Shown here piece by piece: positions 23,218 to 35,876 of a DNA stretch of 64,000 bases. The stretch is from NCBI GenBank assembly GCA_964034945.1, contig OZ035960.1, positions 18,521,903 through 18,585,902 on the forward strand, in the 5' to 3' direction. A model generated the notes under the pieces. That model saw only the letters and a list, made by a program, of their open reading frames with translations. It did no database searches and was not told where the DNA came from. The DNA comes from Chrysopilus asiliformis. Lineage: Eukaryota > Arthropoda > Insecta > Diptera > Rhagionidae. Within the stretch, counting starts at the first letter, position 1; every line of letters starts with the position of its first letter. Both the position numbers and the translations under genes were made by a program.

Positions 23218-24233
23218 TAGGGCTATTCACTCTTTATCGTAGTTAATCGTAAACTCGTAGAATCGTAGAATCGTAAATAAAATCGTAGTTTTTTGACAGT
23301 TCTCCATACAATTTTTTTTACGACGAAAACTACAATCTACCACACCCGAAGGTATGGTAAAATTGTAGTTTTTGTCGTACTTCTAATTAAGTGAGGTTAA
23401 GGCATGTTTTGTGACATGTCAACTTGGTGCCAACACTAAAATGGACATTGGAACAGCAAGTAAATTAAAGTATTTATATGATTTAGTATAAATTAAGAGT
23501 TAAAACATAACAAAAGCTATAATTGCCACTCTGGCAATTATTGGAGACCCGTATGGTGATATTCGTATCAAAATTCCACTTTGAAGTCAAACTTTCCAAT
23601 AAGATTTTTTAAAATTTATTCCAATCGGATTTTGATGTATGGGAGATTTATGTAGAATCATATTCTAAATAACTTTTGTTCTTGGATTTTTTTGATAAAA
23701 TTCACCGTTTTTGAGATATTCAGAAAAAAAGTTTTCGTTCGTATGGGGGGTACCCCCCCTAATGGTCTATTTTTGCCCATTAACGAACTTAGCCTCGCAT
23801 TTTACGAAAAACGAATCTGCGCAAAATTTCAAGTCTCTAGCTCAATCGTTGCGCCCGCAATCCGCGCCACAGACGGACAGACAGACAGACGGACAGACAG
23901 ACGGACAGACAGACGGACAGACGGACGGACATGCAAAATTCAATTTTTTTTATCATTCTAAACACACTGGTGTAATTCATTTTTGTGTGTGATGACGGGA
24001 TCTTGGCGTTACAAACGGTAAGGCAAAGTTAGTATACCCTTTGGTTTCACCATACGGGTATAAAAATGCTTTAAACATTTTAGGTAAAGAAAATAAATAA
24101 AAGAGTCAAAAATTTACGACAAAACCCACAACCTCTAGTAAAGCGCTGCTCACACTTCGTTGTATTTTTCCATGCTAGATGTACAGTACTATCTACGATT
24201 GTACTATCTACGATCAAGAGTGAATTGCCCTAA
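23218..24233. mobile_element. MITE carrying a nested Helentron-like element
   Basis: The left end agggctattcactctttatc and the inverted right end agggcaattcactcttgatc, both followed by cgtag-rich sequence, match at 18 of 20. aat lies immediately outside both ends (or TA, if the ends are read two bases out). The arms hold repeated tcgtagaatcgtaa/tacgat words. The (GTCY)n element 23508-24065 interrupts it. Confidence 0.65.
23508..24065 (-). mobile_element. (GTCY)n Helentron-like element, near-full copy
   Basis: Reverse orientation of the 7020-7617 family: aacataacaaaagctataat at the left, hairpin, ccgtatggtga subterminal motif, the ggggggtacccccc block, cagacggacagacag microsatellite at about 23870-23930, and cctttggtttcaccatacgg at the right. 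Confidence 0.85.
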
Positions 24234-24239
24234 TATGTT

Positions 24240-26220
24240 GTCAAAGATTTGTCTATTTCAAGCACATGGGCATCTTGAAACACAAACAACGAATGGTTAA
24301 AGAAACTAACATCGTATATATTATTGGCTATACAATACTTACTTGTATTACAATTTAAGTACAAATTACTTAACTATTCAAAGGCAAAAGAAATATTTTA
24401 TAGGGTTTACCCGTTAAACGATTTTCCGAAACCCGAAAACCATTCTATTCGTAGTATAAAACCATTCAAAATTAGTTAATCATCACATTTTAAACAGTTT
24501 GGGGTGCCGAAAGGTAAAATTTTTGTTGTATAACAATAACAATGTTAACATATAATCACAAAATCTGCTAAAAACCTCTTTAGGTATTCATTTGCCCTTG
24601 GAGATACATTTATGCTGTATACCTGATGTTTAATTGTACACATATAGCTCCGACACAGATTGAGCGGGTGGATTTTAGGTTTAGATTTGTACGAGTATAT
24701 GGTGGGGCAGCAGTACATTATCCTTAAACCTTTTCAAATCGATTGAGTTCCCATCAATAATGCAATTAAGTTTTTCAATCCTTCAATTTAAGGCACCTGG
24801 TATATTCACCACTAGAATACTTACCCCAAACTCATCTCATGCGATTCAAAAAATAAAATAGAAAAAAACCACCCCAACAAACCAACCCTCGGCCTTATGT
24901 CGCTTTACCATTTGTTAATACTTTAGGTCACTATACACACTTTTATTCTAATACACCCTTCCGCCCCGCTATCCATTTGCCACTTGATACACACTTCACT
25001 TATAGTATATGTTGAAAATCCTTGAAATGGCTGGGCTGCTAGTGTGGACCGACATTTAGCTGAAAATAGGGAATTTAATCTACCCAACTGTGAATTTAGG
25101 ATAACTTTAGGTTAATATTAATGAAGTGGTTGTGGTAAAATGGAGAATCCTTCTTGCTTCTAGGTATACTATTTCGGTATTGCTCTAGATTTCCGTTGCT
25201 TATTACAGCTGTTATTGTTGTTGTGATTCCCTAGCACGATGACATGTGCTACGGATCCCATACCCAAATGGACAAATGCCCATAACCACCTTTTTAGTAT
25301 ATACTACGTCGTTTTTGTAACGTTTTTCATATACAAAAATTCGACGCCTTTAACCATCATCGGACTGTAACATCAATAACAATATCGATTCGGATAAAAG
25401 TTGTATGATAAAACTATAAGCAAAGAGTTTTTTTTCGTGAAAGGGAGGCAAAGGGGGCTGTTACCGCGGCAGGACTAAGCAATAGACATAGAATTTTTAA
25501 ACAGTGTCCACCCACTGATTGAACGGAACAAATCGGTTTCCCATCGAACACTAAGGAGTTAGAAGCGTAAGGGGCTGTTTCTAATCGTAGTTAATTTACA
25601 AGTTTTTAGAGGCGTGCTAAAATTCTAATTGGTTTTTACAACTTTTTCGAAAAAGATTTTTGAATTACAATCACAAATATTCGAGAGAATTTTCTTACGT
25701 ATGCACGTTTAGAGGGTGGGAATAGTGGGTATAGCATTGAAGGATCATTTTTTTATTAATTATATCAATTTAAATTATTATTTATTGTGTGGATATTTAA
25801 AATATTTTTCTATTGTAATTTCTTAGCTTATAGGTCTTCAAAAATATAACAAAAGTTATATTATTTTTGTGGATATTTTCACATCCAAATTCCCCCCAAA
25901 CTGGTCAGGCATGTTTGCCCTGAAACCCCATTAGAAGCCTGTTTCTGGCATATTAGTATATTTATTTTAAAAAAAAACCTTTTTTTTAAACTCTCTAAAA
26001 ACAAACTATACAATTTAAAGAAAAAGATGTAAAAGGAAAATCTCACATATACAATGTCAAATGTGCTTTGAAAAACTAATTTCGCAGCAAAAATGCTGAA
26101 AAAACTCGGGAACAAATTAACACCGCCTGATAGTCTAAGTGCTTATGGGCTGAGTACATCGGCTCAAATCATACAATCTACATCTAACACCACCTCAAAA
26201 CATTGCTGAAAGTAAACACC
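24240..26220. other. AT-rich non-coding stretch
   Basis: No gene or bounded repeat recognised. The ORF 25879-26115 on the minus strand is low-complexity Phe/Leu-rich sequence without motifs. Confidence 0.35.
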
Positions 26221-26227
26221 TCGCAGT

Positions 26228-26308
26228 GTTATTCAGAAAAAAATTAAGAGTGAAGTTATTCAGAAAAAAATTAAGAGTGAAGTTATTCAGAAAAAAATTA
26301 AGAGTGAA
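26228..26308. repeat. 27-bp tandem repeat, three identical units
   Basis: gttattcagaaaaaaattaa followed by gagtgaa, repeated three times without change. A fourth unit is decayed (gtttttctgag). Confidence 0.9.
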
Positions 26309-26465
26309 GTTTTTCTGAGATTACTGTTTTAAGGAGTTAAAAATTCACTTTAACGCCAGTCAATTTTGAATTAATTACGAAAAAGAGTTAAAAATTCCCT
26401 TGAACTCCTTTTATTATTTATTTCTGTTGTAAAGGGTGTTCACGTTTTGAAGAAATTTTCCAATT

Positions 26466-26540
26466 GACTTCAATAGCCGAATAGGAGGGCAAATCCATTA
26501 CAAATCGAGAGGTCCCAGGTTCGAGTCCCGGTAGAGATAT
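26466..26540 (+). ncRNA. tRNA-derived Pol III module (SINE head or tRNA pseudogene) 1
   Basis: A-box tagccgaatagg (26474-26485) fits TRGYNNARNNGG and B-box ggttcgagtcc (26518-26528) fits GGTTCRANNCC, at the spacing of a normal tRNA with no extra loop bases. The acceptor arm does not pair and the anticodon stem is only partly paired, so this is not a functional tRNA. Most likely it is the 5' part of a tRNA-derived SINE. Confidence 0.55.
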
Positions 26541-26696
26541 CCAAGAAATTGTTTTATAACCAATATTAACTTTGAAAATACGAAAACAATCAAAATGTCT
26601 CAAATGCGTGCAAAAAACCAGTGAAATTTATTATTTTTTTAACTTCTTCAAAAAGTTGGTTAGACATCAAAAAATTGTTAAAAATTAATACCTAAT

Positions 26697-27110
26697 GCCG
26701 CGGTCACACGACGCTGTTTTGCCAGCCGCTGGCTGCTGTTGGTTAGTAGCGCTGGCAAGTAGCAACAGCAGCCAGCGTACTGAGAGGGTTCACACGATTT
26801 ATACTTTAGTAGCGCTGCCACGTAACAAAACAGTGGTTTGACATTTGAATCTGGGAGATTTTTTAAATAATAACACACAAATTTAAATAAATAAACGTAA
26901 AATAACAAGTTAATAAACAAACTTTACCAATTAGCAGTCTTTTGGCAGCTCAGAAACCATGCGACAGGGTCACGTGATCCCTAGTAGCGCTGGCAAAGTA
27001 GAACGGTCTCTACTTCACTAGCGCTGCTAAAATCACCACGCTGCTGATGGTAGTAGCAGCGCACTAGGGTTCACATGGCGCTGCCAAAACAGCGTCGTGT
27101 GACCGCCGCA
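26697..27110. mobile_element. PIF/Harbinger-like MITE with long TIRs
   Basis: The left end tgccgcggtcacacgacgct and the inverted right end tgcggcggtcacacgacgct, both continuing into gttttg, differ at about 2 of 30 bases. TAA lies immediately outside both ends (26694-26696 and 27111-27113), the target preferred by PIF/Harbinger. The interior is rich in tagcgctggc/gccagcg words and could form nested hairpins. About 414 bp. Confidence 0.8.
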
Positions 27111-27239
27111 TAAAAGGAACTGTTGTGAACTCCGTAGCTCGGAGATCGACTGTCTTCGAAAAGTGATGGGATCCATAAAACTCTGATTCGATGCGTAATC
27201 GAGTCCGTTTTTTCAACATTGTGGCAACCACACTGAGAT

Positions 27240-27312
27240 TCCAGCGTAGCCTAAGTGGTAAAGTATATGGCCCGTATTCCGGATGTCTTGGTTCAATTCC
27301 CGACTGTCGCTC
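27240..27312 (+). ncRNA. tRNA-derived Pol III module (SINE head) 2
   Basis: A-box tagcctaagtgg (27247-27258) and B-box ggttcaattcc (27290-27300) both match consensus at tRNA-like spacing. The T-arm and acceptor arm are mispaired, so a SINE head is likelier than a tRNA gene. The minus-strand reading gives the IEPRHPEYGP-type peptide often produced by such SINEs. Confidence 0.55.
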
Positions 27313-27499
27313 GCTGTGATTCAAGTCCACTCAACTTGCTTTACGAAATGAGTAGTGATAGTTCCCGCTTGGTGCTAACGACATCATCGGTCTAGATCAC
27401 GGCCTCTGCTTTTGATGGGTTACAACGTAAAAAACCTTACAAATGTTGTAATTCATCCATGATTCGCAATCCATGTAAAAACTGTAGGTGCGAAGCAAG

Positions 27500-28020
27500 G
27501 AAGAAATTTTCTATCAAGTCTTTGAACAGTAACCGTAGCTATATATAAGGGGTACCCCCCATACAATTTTTTTTAAAGAATGCCGTTTTTTTGAAAATTT
27601 CTCAAAAACTATGCGCTTTTGGGGAAAAATGAATAAAACAAAATTTAAAGGATATTAAATTTTCTACCTTTTCTTCTTTAACGGTTTTTTGTGTATCTGA
27701 TGGTTCCCAAGATATGTATTTGAAAAAAAAACTGTTTTTTTAAATCTTGGTTTTTTGAAAATCTGTTGAAAACTATTCGCTATTATGAAAAAACGCTTAT
27801 AACCAGATTGAAAGGAAATGAAATTTCCTGCATTTTCCCCTTTAAATGGTTTTACCTATCTTTAACGGTTCTCAAGATATTTGAAAACCGATTACTTTTC
27901 ACATATTTTTTCCGAAACTAAATATTGCAGAGGGAAGTTTTGTGTAGATCACAACTGATATTCTATTTGGTTTTTGTATTGTTTTTAAGATATGTGTTTA
28001 TTTCCGAATAGAACTTTTGC
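27500..28020 (-). repeat. Dispersed repeat family R, reverse copy
   Basis: Reverse-complement match to parts of 39650-40290 and of 8990-9115: ggggtaccccccatacaatt, repeated ttctcaaaaact/ggttctcaagata blocks and tagatcacaactgatattct. Confidence 0.6.
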
Positions 28021-30020
28021 ATAGACCTAAAACAATTACGGATACATACAGTTTTTGTTAATACTTTTTCTCTTTGTTATATTTTCAGATATCGAATGTT
28101 ATAAACTCGCTATGCTCGCATATATTCGTCACTAGCAGTACCTGCTGACCGATATTTTATGGACATTATTATTAGTGTTTTTGGTCAGTTAACTAACTAA
28201 TATGGAAGGCAAGTGACTACCATACGTTTTCCGTACGCACATGTGGATCGATGGTGCGCCCTATCGCACAGGATAAGAAAAAAAATATGATAAGAGTACA
28301 AAAAACTTTCAATCTGTTTTCTCAGATTTTTTTTTATTAATTCGACTATATTTGAAGTTTATTTTACCACATCAACGTATAGATGAAAAGCATAAAGTGT
28401 TAGTATGTGTATATATGAATTAAGATAACAGCATTGAGTGACTCTTATCAGCTTAATCAAACAAATGTACGCAGAGAATTTTAATAACGTTTCATAGAAC
28501 AAATGAGGTGAACAAATAATAATTGTCAACAAAAACTAGAGGGAAATTATACTAGTATCACCGACAACAACAAAATAACAAATTACAACAACAGCAATAG
28601 TAGAAATCATGATATTTTACTGGAACAGGTACAAAATGTTATCAGTTCAGTTGATAATATTCTTATTTTTTGTTGGCCGAAATGATATCTTATCTATTGA
28701 GTGCTGGTGTTGACTCCAACGAAAAATATTTCATTTAATATTCGGCTATCTTTGAATAGTTAAACGTGCAATTTCGTTGGTCGAGTGCTAAAGAAAAAGT
28801 GTCAGATGGCCACAGTTTAATTTTTATTGCCGACAAATCATATCGAGAAATCACTATTAAATTGCAATTATTATAAATTTATAACATAATTGCTAATAAT
28901 TTATAAATTTTAAAGCAAAACCAAATTGCCATCAATTTTCATATGTTTATTTTATCTCGGAATTAATGTGATTGGTACACTTTAACCGGGTCGAAATATT
29001 CAAGTGGAGTGTTTTATTAGTGTTGGTTTTGTGGTGTATAAATTTTTTTTTGCTATAATACAAGGATTCGCATTATTCGTATATAATAACGTCATAACTT
29101 ATATAACAAGAGTCCAAAACTACTGCGGAGAAGATACTTGTTGTATTTAAATTACTAGATAACTTATTTTTGTTCCTTCGGTCACCCGGCAGGCAAACAG
29201 TTCCAGCTGTGTGCAAGTGTCTCAGGTTGTTAGATCCTACTCTAGGAATTATCTAAACTGACAGGCAACATACAAAACAATTTTCCTATATATATATATA
29301 GATCCATAAATGATACGAAAGTCTATAGATATCCTGGATTCATTTCGAGTCTAGAGGATTTGGAGTAAATGTGGGCTAAATAAGGCTGCTGCAGCTTCCG
29401 ACATTCTAACAGAAAAAAAGGCACATCATACACAATAGAACGATACGAGGAACCACCGAAAATTTTGGGGATTCTTATATGGAACAAGTTTATCCAACCA
29501 TATAAAGATAAAACAGGGTTAATACGGCACACACTAAATTGTTTCAGTTCATTGAATTTTCTCTTTACTTGCCGGATTGGTTGGTACAGCTGCCCGAAAA
29601 CAGAAAGATATACAAAATTTCACCCCCTTAACCCATATAGCGAGAATTTCCTTCCGTGTATCGTTCGATGGTGGTGAGGTGATATGCAATGCTGGATTGG
29701 GGGTGCTGCAAAATCTAGGTAGTAGGGTGGTCGATTTTATGGTGAAAGTGAAATAAACTTTATCCACGTAAAACGGATCGGTGCCAAACATATACATACA
29801 AACAGCCATACAAATTCATTTATGTAGAAAACGCTCTTCATCTCCAGCGATTTCGCCAAGGCATTGCTCAAGGAAGCACGTAGCACACCCTCGGGGGATT
29901 AAGATCGTCATCGGCGTTACCACCGTGGTACAAAACGTAACTCTCTTGTTACCGTTGCCGTTGACGTTGTCGCCAGTGTTGTTCCTATAGCTCCGGGGTT
30001 TTTCCTTTTTTTTTGCCATA
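28021..30020. other. Stretch upstream of the first recognised exon
   Basis: No coding sequence recognised, and few repeats compared with the flanks. It may hold promoter or 5' untranslated exons of the Bruno/CELF gene, but nothing in the sequence fixes a transcription start. Confidence 0.35.
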
Positions 30021-30021
30021 G

Positions 30022-30038
30022 TCTCTCTCTCTCTCTCT
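30022..30038. promoter_or_regulatory. (CT)n/GAGA tract
   Basis: Eight consecutive CT dinucleotides about 355 bp upstream of the first coding ATG. GAGA-factor binds (GA)n in fly promoters; use here is inference. Confidence 0.35.
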
Positions 30039-30138
30039 TTCGTTGTTACCGACATTTTTCCCGTACATGTGCGTATTATAGCCGACGTGATAGCTTTGGC
30101 TAATTGGATGAACAAGACGTAAACTCTGATTGACTTTT

Positions 30139-30146
30139 TATCGATA
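30139..30146. promoter_or_regulatory. DRE-like motif TATCGATA
   Basis: A perfect palindromic DREF-type site 247 bp upstream of the ATG at 30393, in the likely promoter or 5' UTR. It is followed by acag, which could alternatively be a splice acceptor for a 5'-UTR exon. Confidence 0.4.
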
Positions 30147-30392
30147 ACAGGAAAGCAACGAAGAAGGCAAAAGAAAGGAAAAAGAAATCACGAATAACAG
30201 CAAAATAAGAAACGATTCACGAACCAAAGTGTGGAAATCCTGGAAAAAGATTTTTCCCCTTACCTTTGAGATATCTTGTTTCCGTGAAAAATTATTTTAC
30301 AAATTTAATAAAAATCAAAACACAACATAAAATACTATCAAGTGTTTGAATTCACTTTTTAACCACCATATTGTGTGAATGTGCCAAAAGAT

Positions 30393-30601
30393 ATGTTGAA
30401 ATCATTGGATATACTTGCTGAGAAATTGACCTGTTCCGATACGTCATCAGCAACAGCAGCATCATCACCATCAACATTACCACTATCCAACACATCTTCA
30501 AGTATCAATCATCACAAAGTTCATCCCTATTTGCGCCCAAACACATCAACAGCTATTGGGAAGGTTGCCAAGGCAGTCCAGAATCAAGCATCATCATTAG
30601 G
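30393..30601 (+). CDS. bru: Bruno/CELF RNA-binding protein, N-terminal coding exon
   Basis: First coding exon of the gene continued at 37911. The ATG at 30393 (MLKSLDILAEKL) is chosen because the same frame has only GTG codons above it and a TAA at 30360. It encodes 69 codons plus two bases: a short amphipathic start, then Ser/Thr-rich low complexity (SSATAASSPS, SNTSSS). It ends at gg|gtaggt, a good splice donor in the same frame, and the two leftover bases join the single base at 37911 to give Gly. The exon has no domain; N-termini of CELF proteins are poorly conserved and isoform-specific. Identity therefore rests on in-phase splicing to the RRM exon. A 5'-UTR exon further upstream is possible. 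Confidence 0.75.
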
Positions 30602-31874
30602 GTAGGTTTTCATTAAAAATATTAAAAAAAATTTACCCGAAAAATATTTAAAAAAAAAGTCACTATAAAACATTTTAAAAATCATCTTGAATGTTCTCTA
30701 AGCGTTTTAAGAAAATAAATTAAAAATAATTGCGTATTATAGAGTTCTCAAAAATATACTCATGTTCTGACGGGGGCCGTCGCATATTTGTATATGCGTT
30801 TAAAAAATTGTGAATACCAGAAAAATCACAGGATTATCGTTTCAGAGTAAAGGGATATATTTTCCTTGTAGTTAGGAGCTATAATACTACGGAGAACCCC
30901 CCCCCCTCTCCCTCGCCCTTAACTTACAACCTTTCCCGCGTCCCCTTGGACTTTTTCCAGAAATTCACGCAACTGGTTTTCAAGCTAGAGCTTATAAAAG
31001 TGAGTAACCTGAGGCCAAGTTTTTTTCATAAAATTTTGAAATTTTTAGCCGAAGACTGTAAGAATAAATAAAAATTATTAAAAAAGTGATTTCTGTAATT
31101 TAGGATTTCTAAAATGTGTACGAAATTTATGGACCCGGCAAAGATGGTTATAAACCAAGATTTTTATCGCATTTTTGAATTAAAACTTCAGAAAAAATTA
31201 TACTTCCTATTTTAATAAATTTCATTTGATTAACATGGCCATTATTTTATATCTCATATGCTGTACACATTTTATTAATATTTAAGTTGGATGATAAGAC
31301 TTATAAACTGATAAGACATGCCAACAAACTTTTGATGAGTTTTTTGATAATTCTGTTGTCTTTTCAGCTTTTAGCAATGTAGGCGGCTTCCAATTATGAC
31401 CACATGAAAAGTATTTTGAAATATATTATATAAAAAAATCCCTCTATATTTTTATCTGCAGTTATAAATCAGATTTTTTACAAATGAAAAATAATAACTT
31501 ACCGGGAAATTGTTTTATATTGATTTTTTTTATCAGAATAGAAAGAAACGAACAAAGCCATGTGAATTTGACGGAAATATTAAACTGTGTTCCAACCATT
31601 ACCTATGAAATATTTAATTAATTAGCGAGAGATAACAAGTTCTAAAGATAAAAATAGTTTAATAAAAATGAAGCTGTTGTTGTTTATTACCTTGTTTTTC
31701 ATGAAAATGTAATCCATAAAAAAAATGGTGGAATGCCGTGAAAAATTTTATGAAAAAAACTTGGCCTCGGGTTACTCGCTTTTATAAGCTCTAGCTTGAA
31801 AACCATTTGCTCTGTTGGGGCGAAATTTTGAATAATGTATTTTGGAGAGAAATTTGTAGCACACTTTTTGTTAA

Positions 31875-32082
31875 CCCTTAGAGGCACGGAAATATAGCAA
31901 ATATTTTTACCCGTGCGGCACATGAGAAAAACGATTTTTTTTTGATTTTTTTAGTGGTACCATTTTAAAGTATCATACGGCAATGAAAGACGGTTTAATT
32001 GGTGGTACAATTTTGATACCACCGTGCAGTATTTGTTACAAAAAAGGTGGTACATCGCGTGTACCACGAAGCCTTTAAGGGT
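31875..32082. mobile_element. piggyBac-like MITE (TTAA-flanked)
   Basis: TTAA on both sides (31871-31874, 32083-32086) and ends CCCTTAGAGGC and, inverted, CCCTTAAAGGC (10 of 11). The interior has inverted ggtaccac/gtggtac words like those in the MITE at 55971. Confidence 0.65.
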
Positions 32083-32395
32083 TAAACCGACAAGTGTTAA
32101 GGTCTTTTCTCTGCACCTTCCCAAAAACAAATGAAAGAGCTTTTCATAATTCTATTGAAATTGCTATATAATATCGATTTTTTATAGAGACAACAGAGGT
32201 ATATTGTTTAAAAAATGATTTCACATAACTCTGCCATACACCAAAATTCAATTGGACTATCAAAATTCCATCGGGCCCTTTTCCTAAACAAATGGAAAAA
32301 TTTCTATAAAAATTTGATTTGAAGTTCTCATTTAGAGTATTTCACGATTGGCCTCGACTAATTGTAGCTTTTGTTGTGTTTAACTAGGGTGACCA

Positions 32396-33334
32396 TACCC
32401 CCCCGCAATGCCCGAGACAGTCCCGAATTCAGGCATATTGTCCGGGCATCCCGGAAACTAAAATTTTCTTCCGGAATTATGTAATAGTACCAGGAAGACC
32501 GAGCCATGCTCGGAGAGCTCAAAATCCTCATTTTGCTGATTTTTTTTTTGGAGAAAAAAGTATATTCACGTTATCTTTATAGTTAATTTCCTGAGATTGG
32601 AAATTCCCAATCCAAAAACCCCCTCTGCTAATTTCCTCTGGAAAAAATGAAAGGATACTTTTGTTATCACTACAGGACCCTCCGTTTTGAATTTTCAAAT
32701 TCTTTTGTCAGATACAAGAGTAGCGACATAGAAAATCCCTTTGATATTAATTTACTCGAAAACAGGATATTCGCGTCATCTTTATAGGACCTTTAATCTC
32801 CTAAAAAACCCCTAATGCCAATTTTTTCTGAGAAAAAATGAGAAAAAGGATATTCACGTTATCCTTACATTCGCCGGAACAGTCCCGGATTTAGGCATAA
32901 TTTGATTTAGTCATGAAACCAAAAATTTTTGTCTGCAACGGAGTTTCTCCATAAGTTTCTACCTTCATCGTGTTTTCCTTCATTTTTTCCAAAAAAATCA
33001 CCTGCAGCGCAACTTCTTCTTTCGCCTGCGGCGCATCGAAAAAAATAACATTGTGACTGAAAATACACTTATTTTAGAAAATACCAGGCGAGGGGTCTCG
33101 AGGGGAAGAAAAAGTCAGGTTCGTAGTGGAAAAATCGAAAGCCCTTAGCCTCCTTAGTAATACTGTAAAGTTTCATTAAGGTCGGACCCCCCAATTCGAA
33201 GATAAAAGGAGAGGGGTGTCGAGGGGGAATTTTCTCAGAGGTGAGACCTATCTAGATCGCTTCCTCGTCCCCGAAAATCCCTAACCCCCAAGTTTCGTGA
33301 AAATCGTTAGGCGGGTTTTCGAGATCGTTTGTGA

Positions 33335-33371
<37 letters not shown>

Positions 33372-33752
33372 TTTCTCGTATTATATTATAGGATAATTTT
33401 ATCATTTCTTAGTGGCTAAAAAAATGACCACGTAACCCAAAAATTCTAGTCTCCGGCGCAATTTCCTCAAAAATTACTGCATCTAGCGCGTTTATCTTTT
33501 CGAAAAAATCGCTTGTGGCGCATTTTACTAAACTTTTTTCAATAGTGGGACGCTTGTTTTGCCTGCGACGAAATTTCAACCACTTGGTTGGACTAACTTA
33601 GATCCTTATGACAAACAACCACAAAAGCAACAACCCACAAAACTTCCACAATTAATTTCGAAGCATGAAAAATTCCCTAATACTTTGTACCCCTCCCCCG
33701 CCCTCCGCCTGTGATCTGTCCTAGATTCACATAAAAAAAACATGGTCACTCT
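32396..33752. mobile_element. Element with agggtgaccat termini, copy 1
   Basis: The left end agggtgaccata and the inverted right end agagtgaccatg match at 10 of 12. The same terminus opens the element at 38689. The interior holds tandem blocks with ggatattcacgttatcctta (32520-32870) and ends with a mini-me-like segment and an 8-unit GACA run (33336-33370). About 1.36 kb without a transposase ORF. Confidence 0.5.
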
Positions 33753-35876
33753 ATGTTCAACCCGTTTGGGACCAGCCTTTGTATTCCATAAAAGCAACTT
33801 TGGCTCCTATTTGATAACAATGAGGCTGAAAGTGGCTCAAAGGTAAGATCCGAGCGGCGGACGCTAATGGGTTAATTCTACCATTGTCATCCGAATTTTT
33901 GAGTTTCAAAGAATGTCAGCCTGACATTAATCTGACATTTAACCCATAGTAAAGAATTTATTTTTCAACTTAATTGGACAATTTAAAAGTTAATGAAACA
34001 ATATTTAATTCAGTATACATTTCCCGTATAACTGTGCTCTATATGTAATACATAAAAGCTATGTACTCAGAAAAACAAGTAAATAAAGTGATCAAAATGG
34101 TCGAGAAATAAATCCAATAAAAAAATGTTGAATATAAAAAGGCACGAAGGACAATTACAATTAACTTTCGCCGTCATCACATGTGATGTTTATTGATGTT
34201 GTCATTTTATGTGTGTTCTTTTTTTTTACTTAAATTCTTTTTTTCATTACTGTAGTTTTCTATAAAACCCATAAAAATAAATATCTCACTATATTTTATC
34301 TCTGTTCTTTATTTTTTTCCCTACCATAAAGCTATAATAATAAATACATACATATAAACGTGTATAGTATGCGTTATACGACTAAAATTAAAGGACCTTG
34401 TAGTTATATGTATAGATTAATGTAATGGTAACGCTAATTAATTTTCTAAATGAAAGGAAATTATATTTCCCGTAAAAATAAAGTCTTCTTGGACAGGACC
34501 GAGTTGAATTTTCAGGCTTTCCGTAGACTCCTGTTTTAGACTCGTTACAGGGTTGGGAATTGAGAAAATGCAGAGAGGAGGTGTAATTCGAAGAACACCC
34601 CGCTTTGGCGTATCTATACGAAGACTCTATGACTCTATGTATATTTATGTATGGAAAAATATAGAGATAAACTTGAGAAATATAGTATATATTTCTAGAT
34701 AAATGTGGTATTGTATATAATCGGTGTAACGTCGGTCGGTTGTTCCAGCACTCAATATCAACTGCCACAATTCTTCCCTGTTGCCGTAATGAGGATAATT
34801 TGATGAGTATCGATTTGATTGGAAATGTGTAGTGAAGCAGGAAGCTAGGGGACACCTTGTTCTATGGAGGATTACAAGCACCGTAGATCGCAACCCATTT
34901 GGTGGAATACGGAACGGATTTCATAAAAACTGTATGGTAGTAGTGGAGAGGAAGAGCTCTCGGAAGAGTTTAGTTTCATACACAGGGGACGAAATTAGGT
35001 TGTTTGATTTTTATCTCTTTCCTTTTATCCATTATATGGAGCTTATTGTCCTGAAATCTACCAACATCTTTCAATATGATGAGAATGATTTTATTATTTT
35101 TATTATTTTTTCTGCTTTCAAAGTGTAGGTGTTTGCGATTTGCCTTACATGTAATTCTTTAAGGTATTCGAATGAAAAATTGAAAACAAACGATTCCGTT
35201 TATATTGTTTTAAATAATTCACCGAGAATTCTCAACAGGTTGACCGATTTTATATCAATTTACAGATTTCATATACTATTTACTTTTTTTATTTGATATT
35301 TTATATACCGAGGAGAAATGTCATTAGATTCAACGAAAAAGCAGTTGAATCAAATGAAAAATTCGCTAAATTCGCGCCCACGATCTTGTATTTGGTTTAA
35401 AAGAAAAGTATTTAAATTAAATGATTGTTTTTTTTTGTCAGAGAAGGAAGCGCCACCACAACAAAGTAACCTTTCTTGTTGTTTATTATCTCTCTTCTAT
35501 ATTATTCGTGTATGTTGATGGGATAACGGGATATATAACATTTTTATCTGTGGTAGCACTTAATATGAATTTCAAGGTGGAAATATTTTATTTTATGTTC
35601 TATTAAAAATATGCGAGTAACATAAAATTACTGAAATGAATTTTCTTGATAAATATGATGACATTTTGCAAAAACCTACCCCTCTCATGATGCTTTGCAA
35701 AAAATGAATTTTTGAAAAGAAAATATGAAAACATGTGCATAAAAAATCTTACAAAAAATAATTTAAACCAATTTCTAGATTCACGAAACTTGCCCTTTGA
35801 CAATCACGGCCAACGCAAAACGCGAGAAAATTGTAGTGAGCAATTCTAACCTCAAAATGGATACTCGATTAAAGCT

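Noticed and set aside
26466..26540. Functional tRNA gene
   Set aside because: A and B boxes are good but the acceptor stem does not pair and the T and anticodon stems are mismatched.
30375..30392. Upstream start of the first Bruno exon
   Set aside because: The codons at 30375 and 30381 are GTG; the first ATG in frame is 30393.
34388..34893. Overlapping minus-strand ORFs of 155 and 82 codons
   Set aside because: Tyr/Ser/Ile-rich AT-driven readings in intron 1, with no domain and no splice signals.
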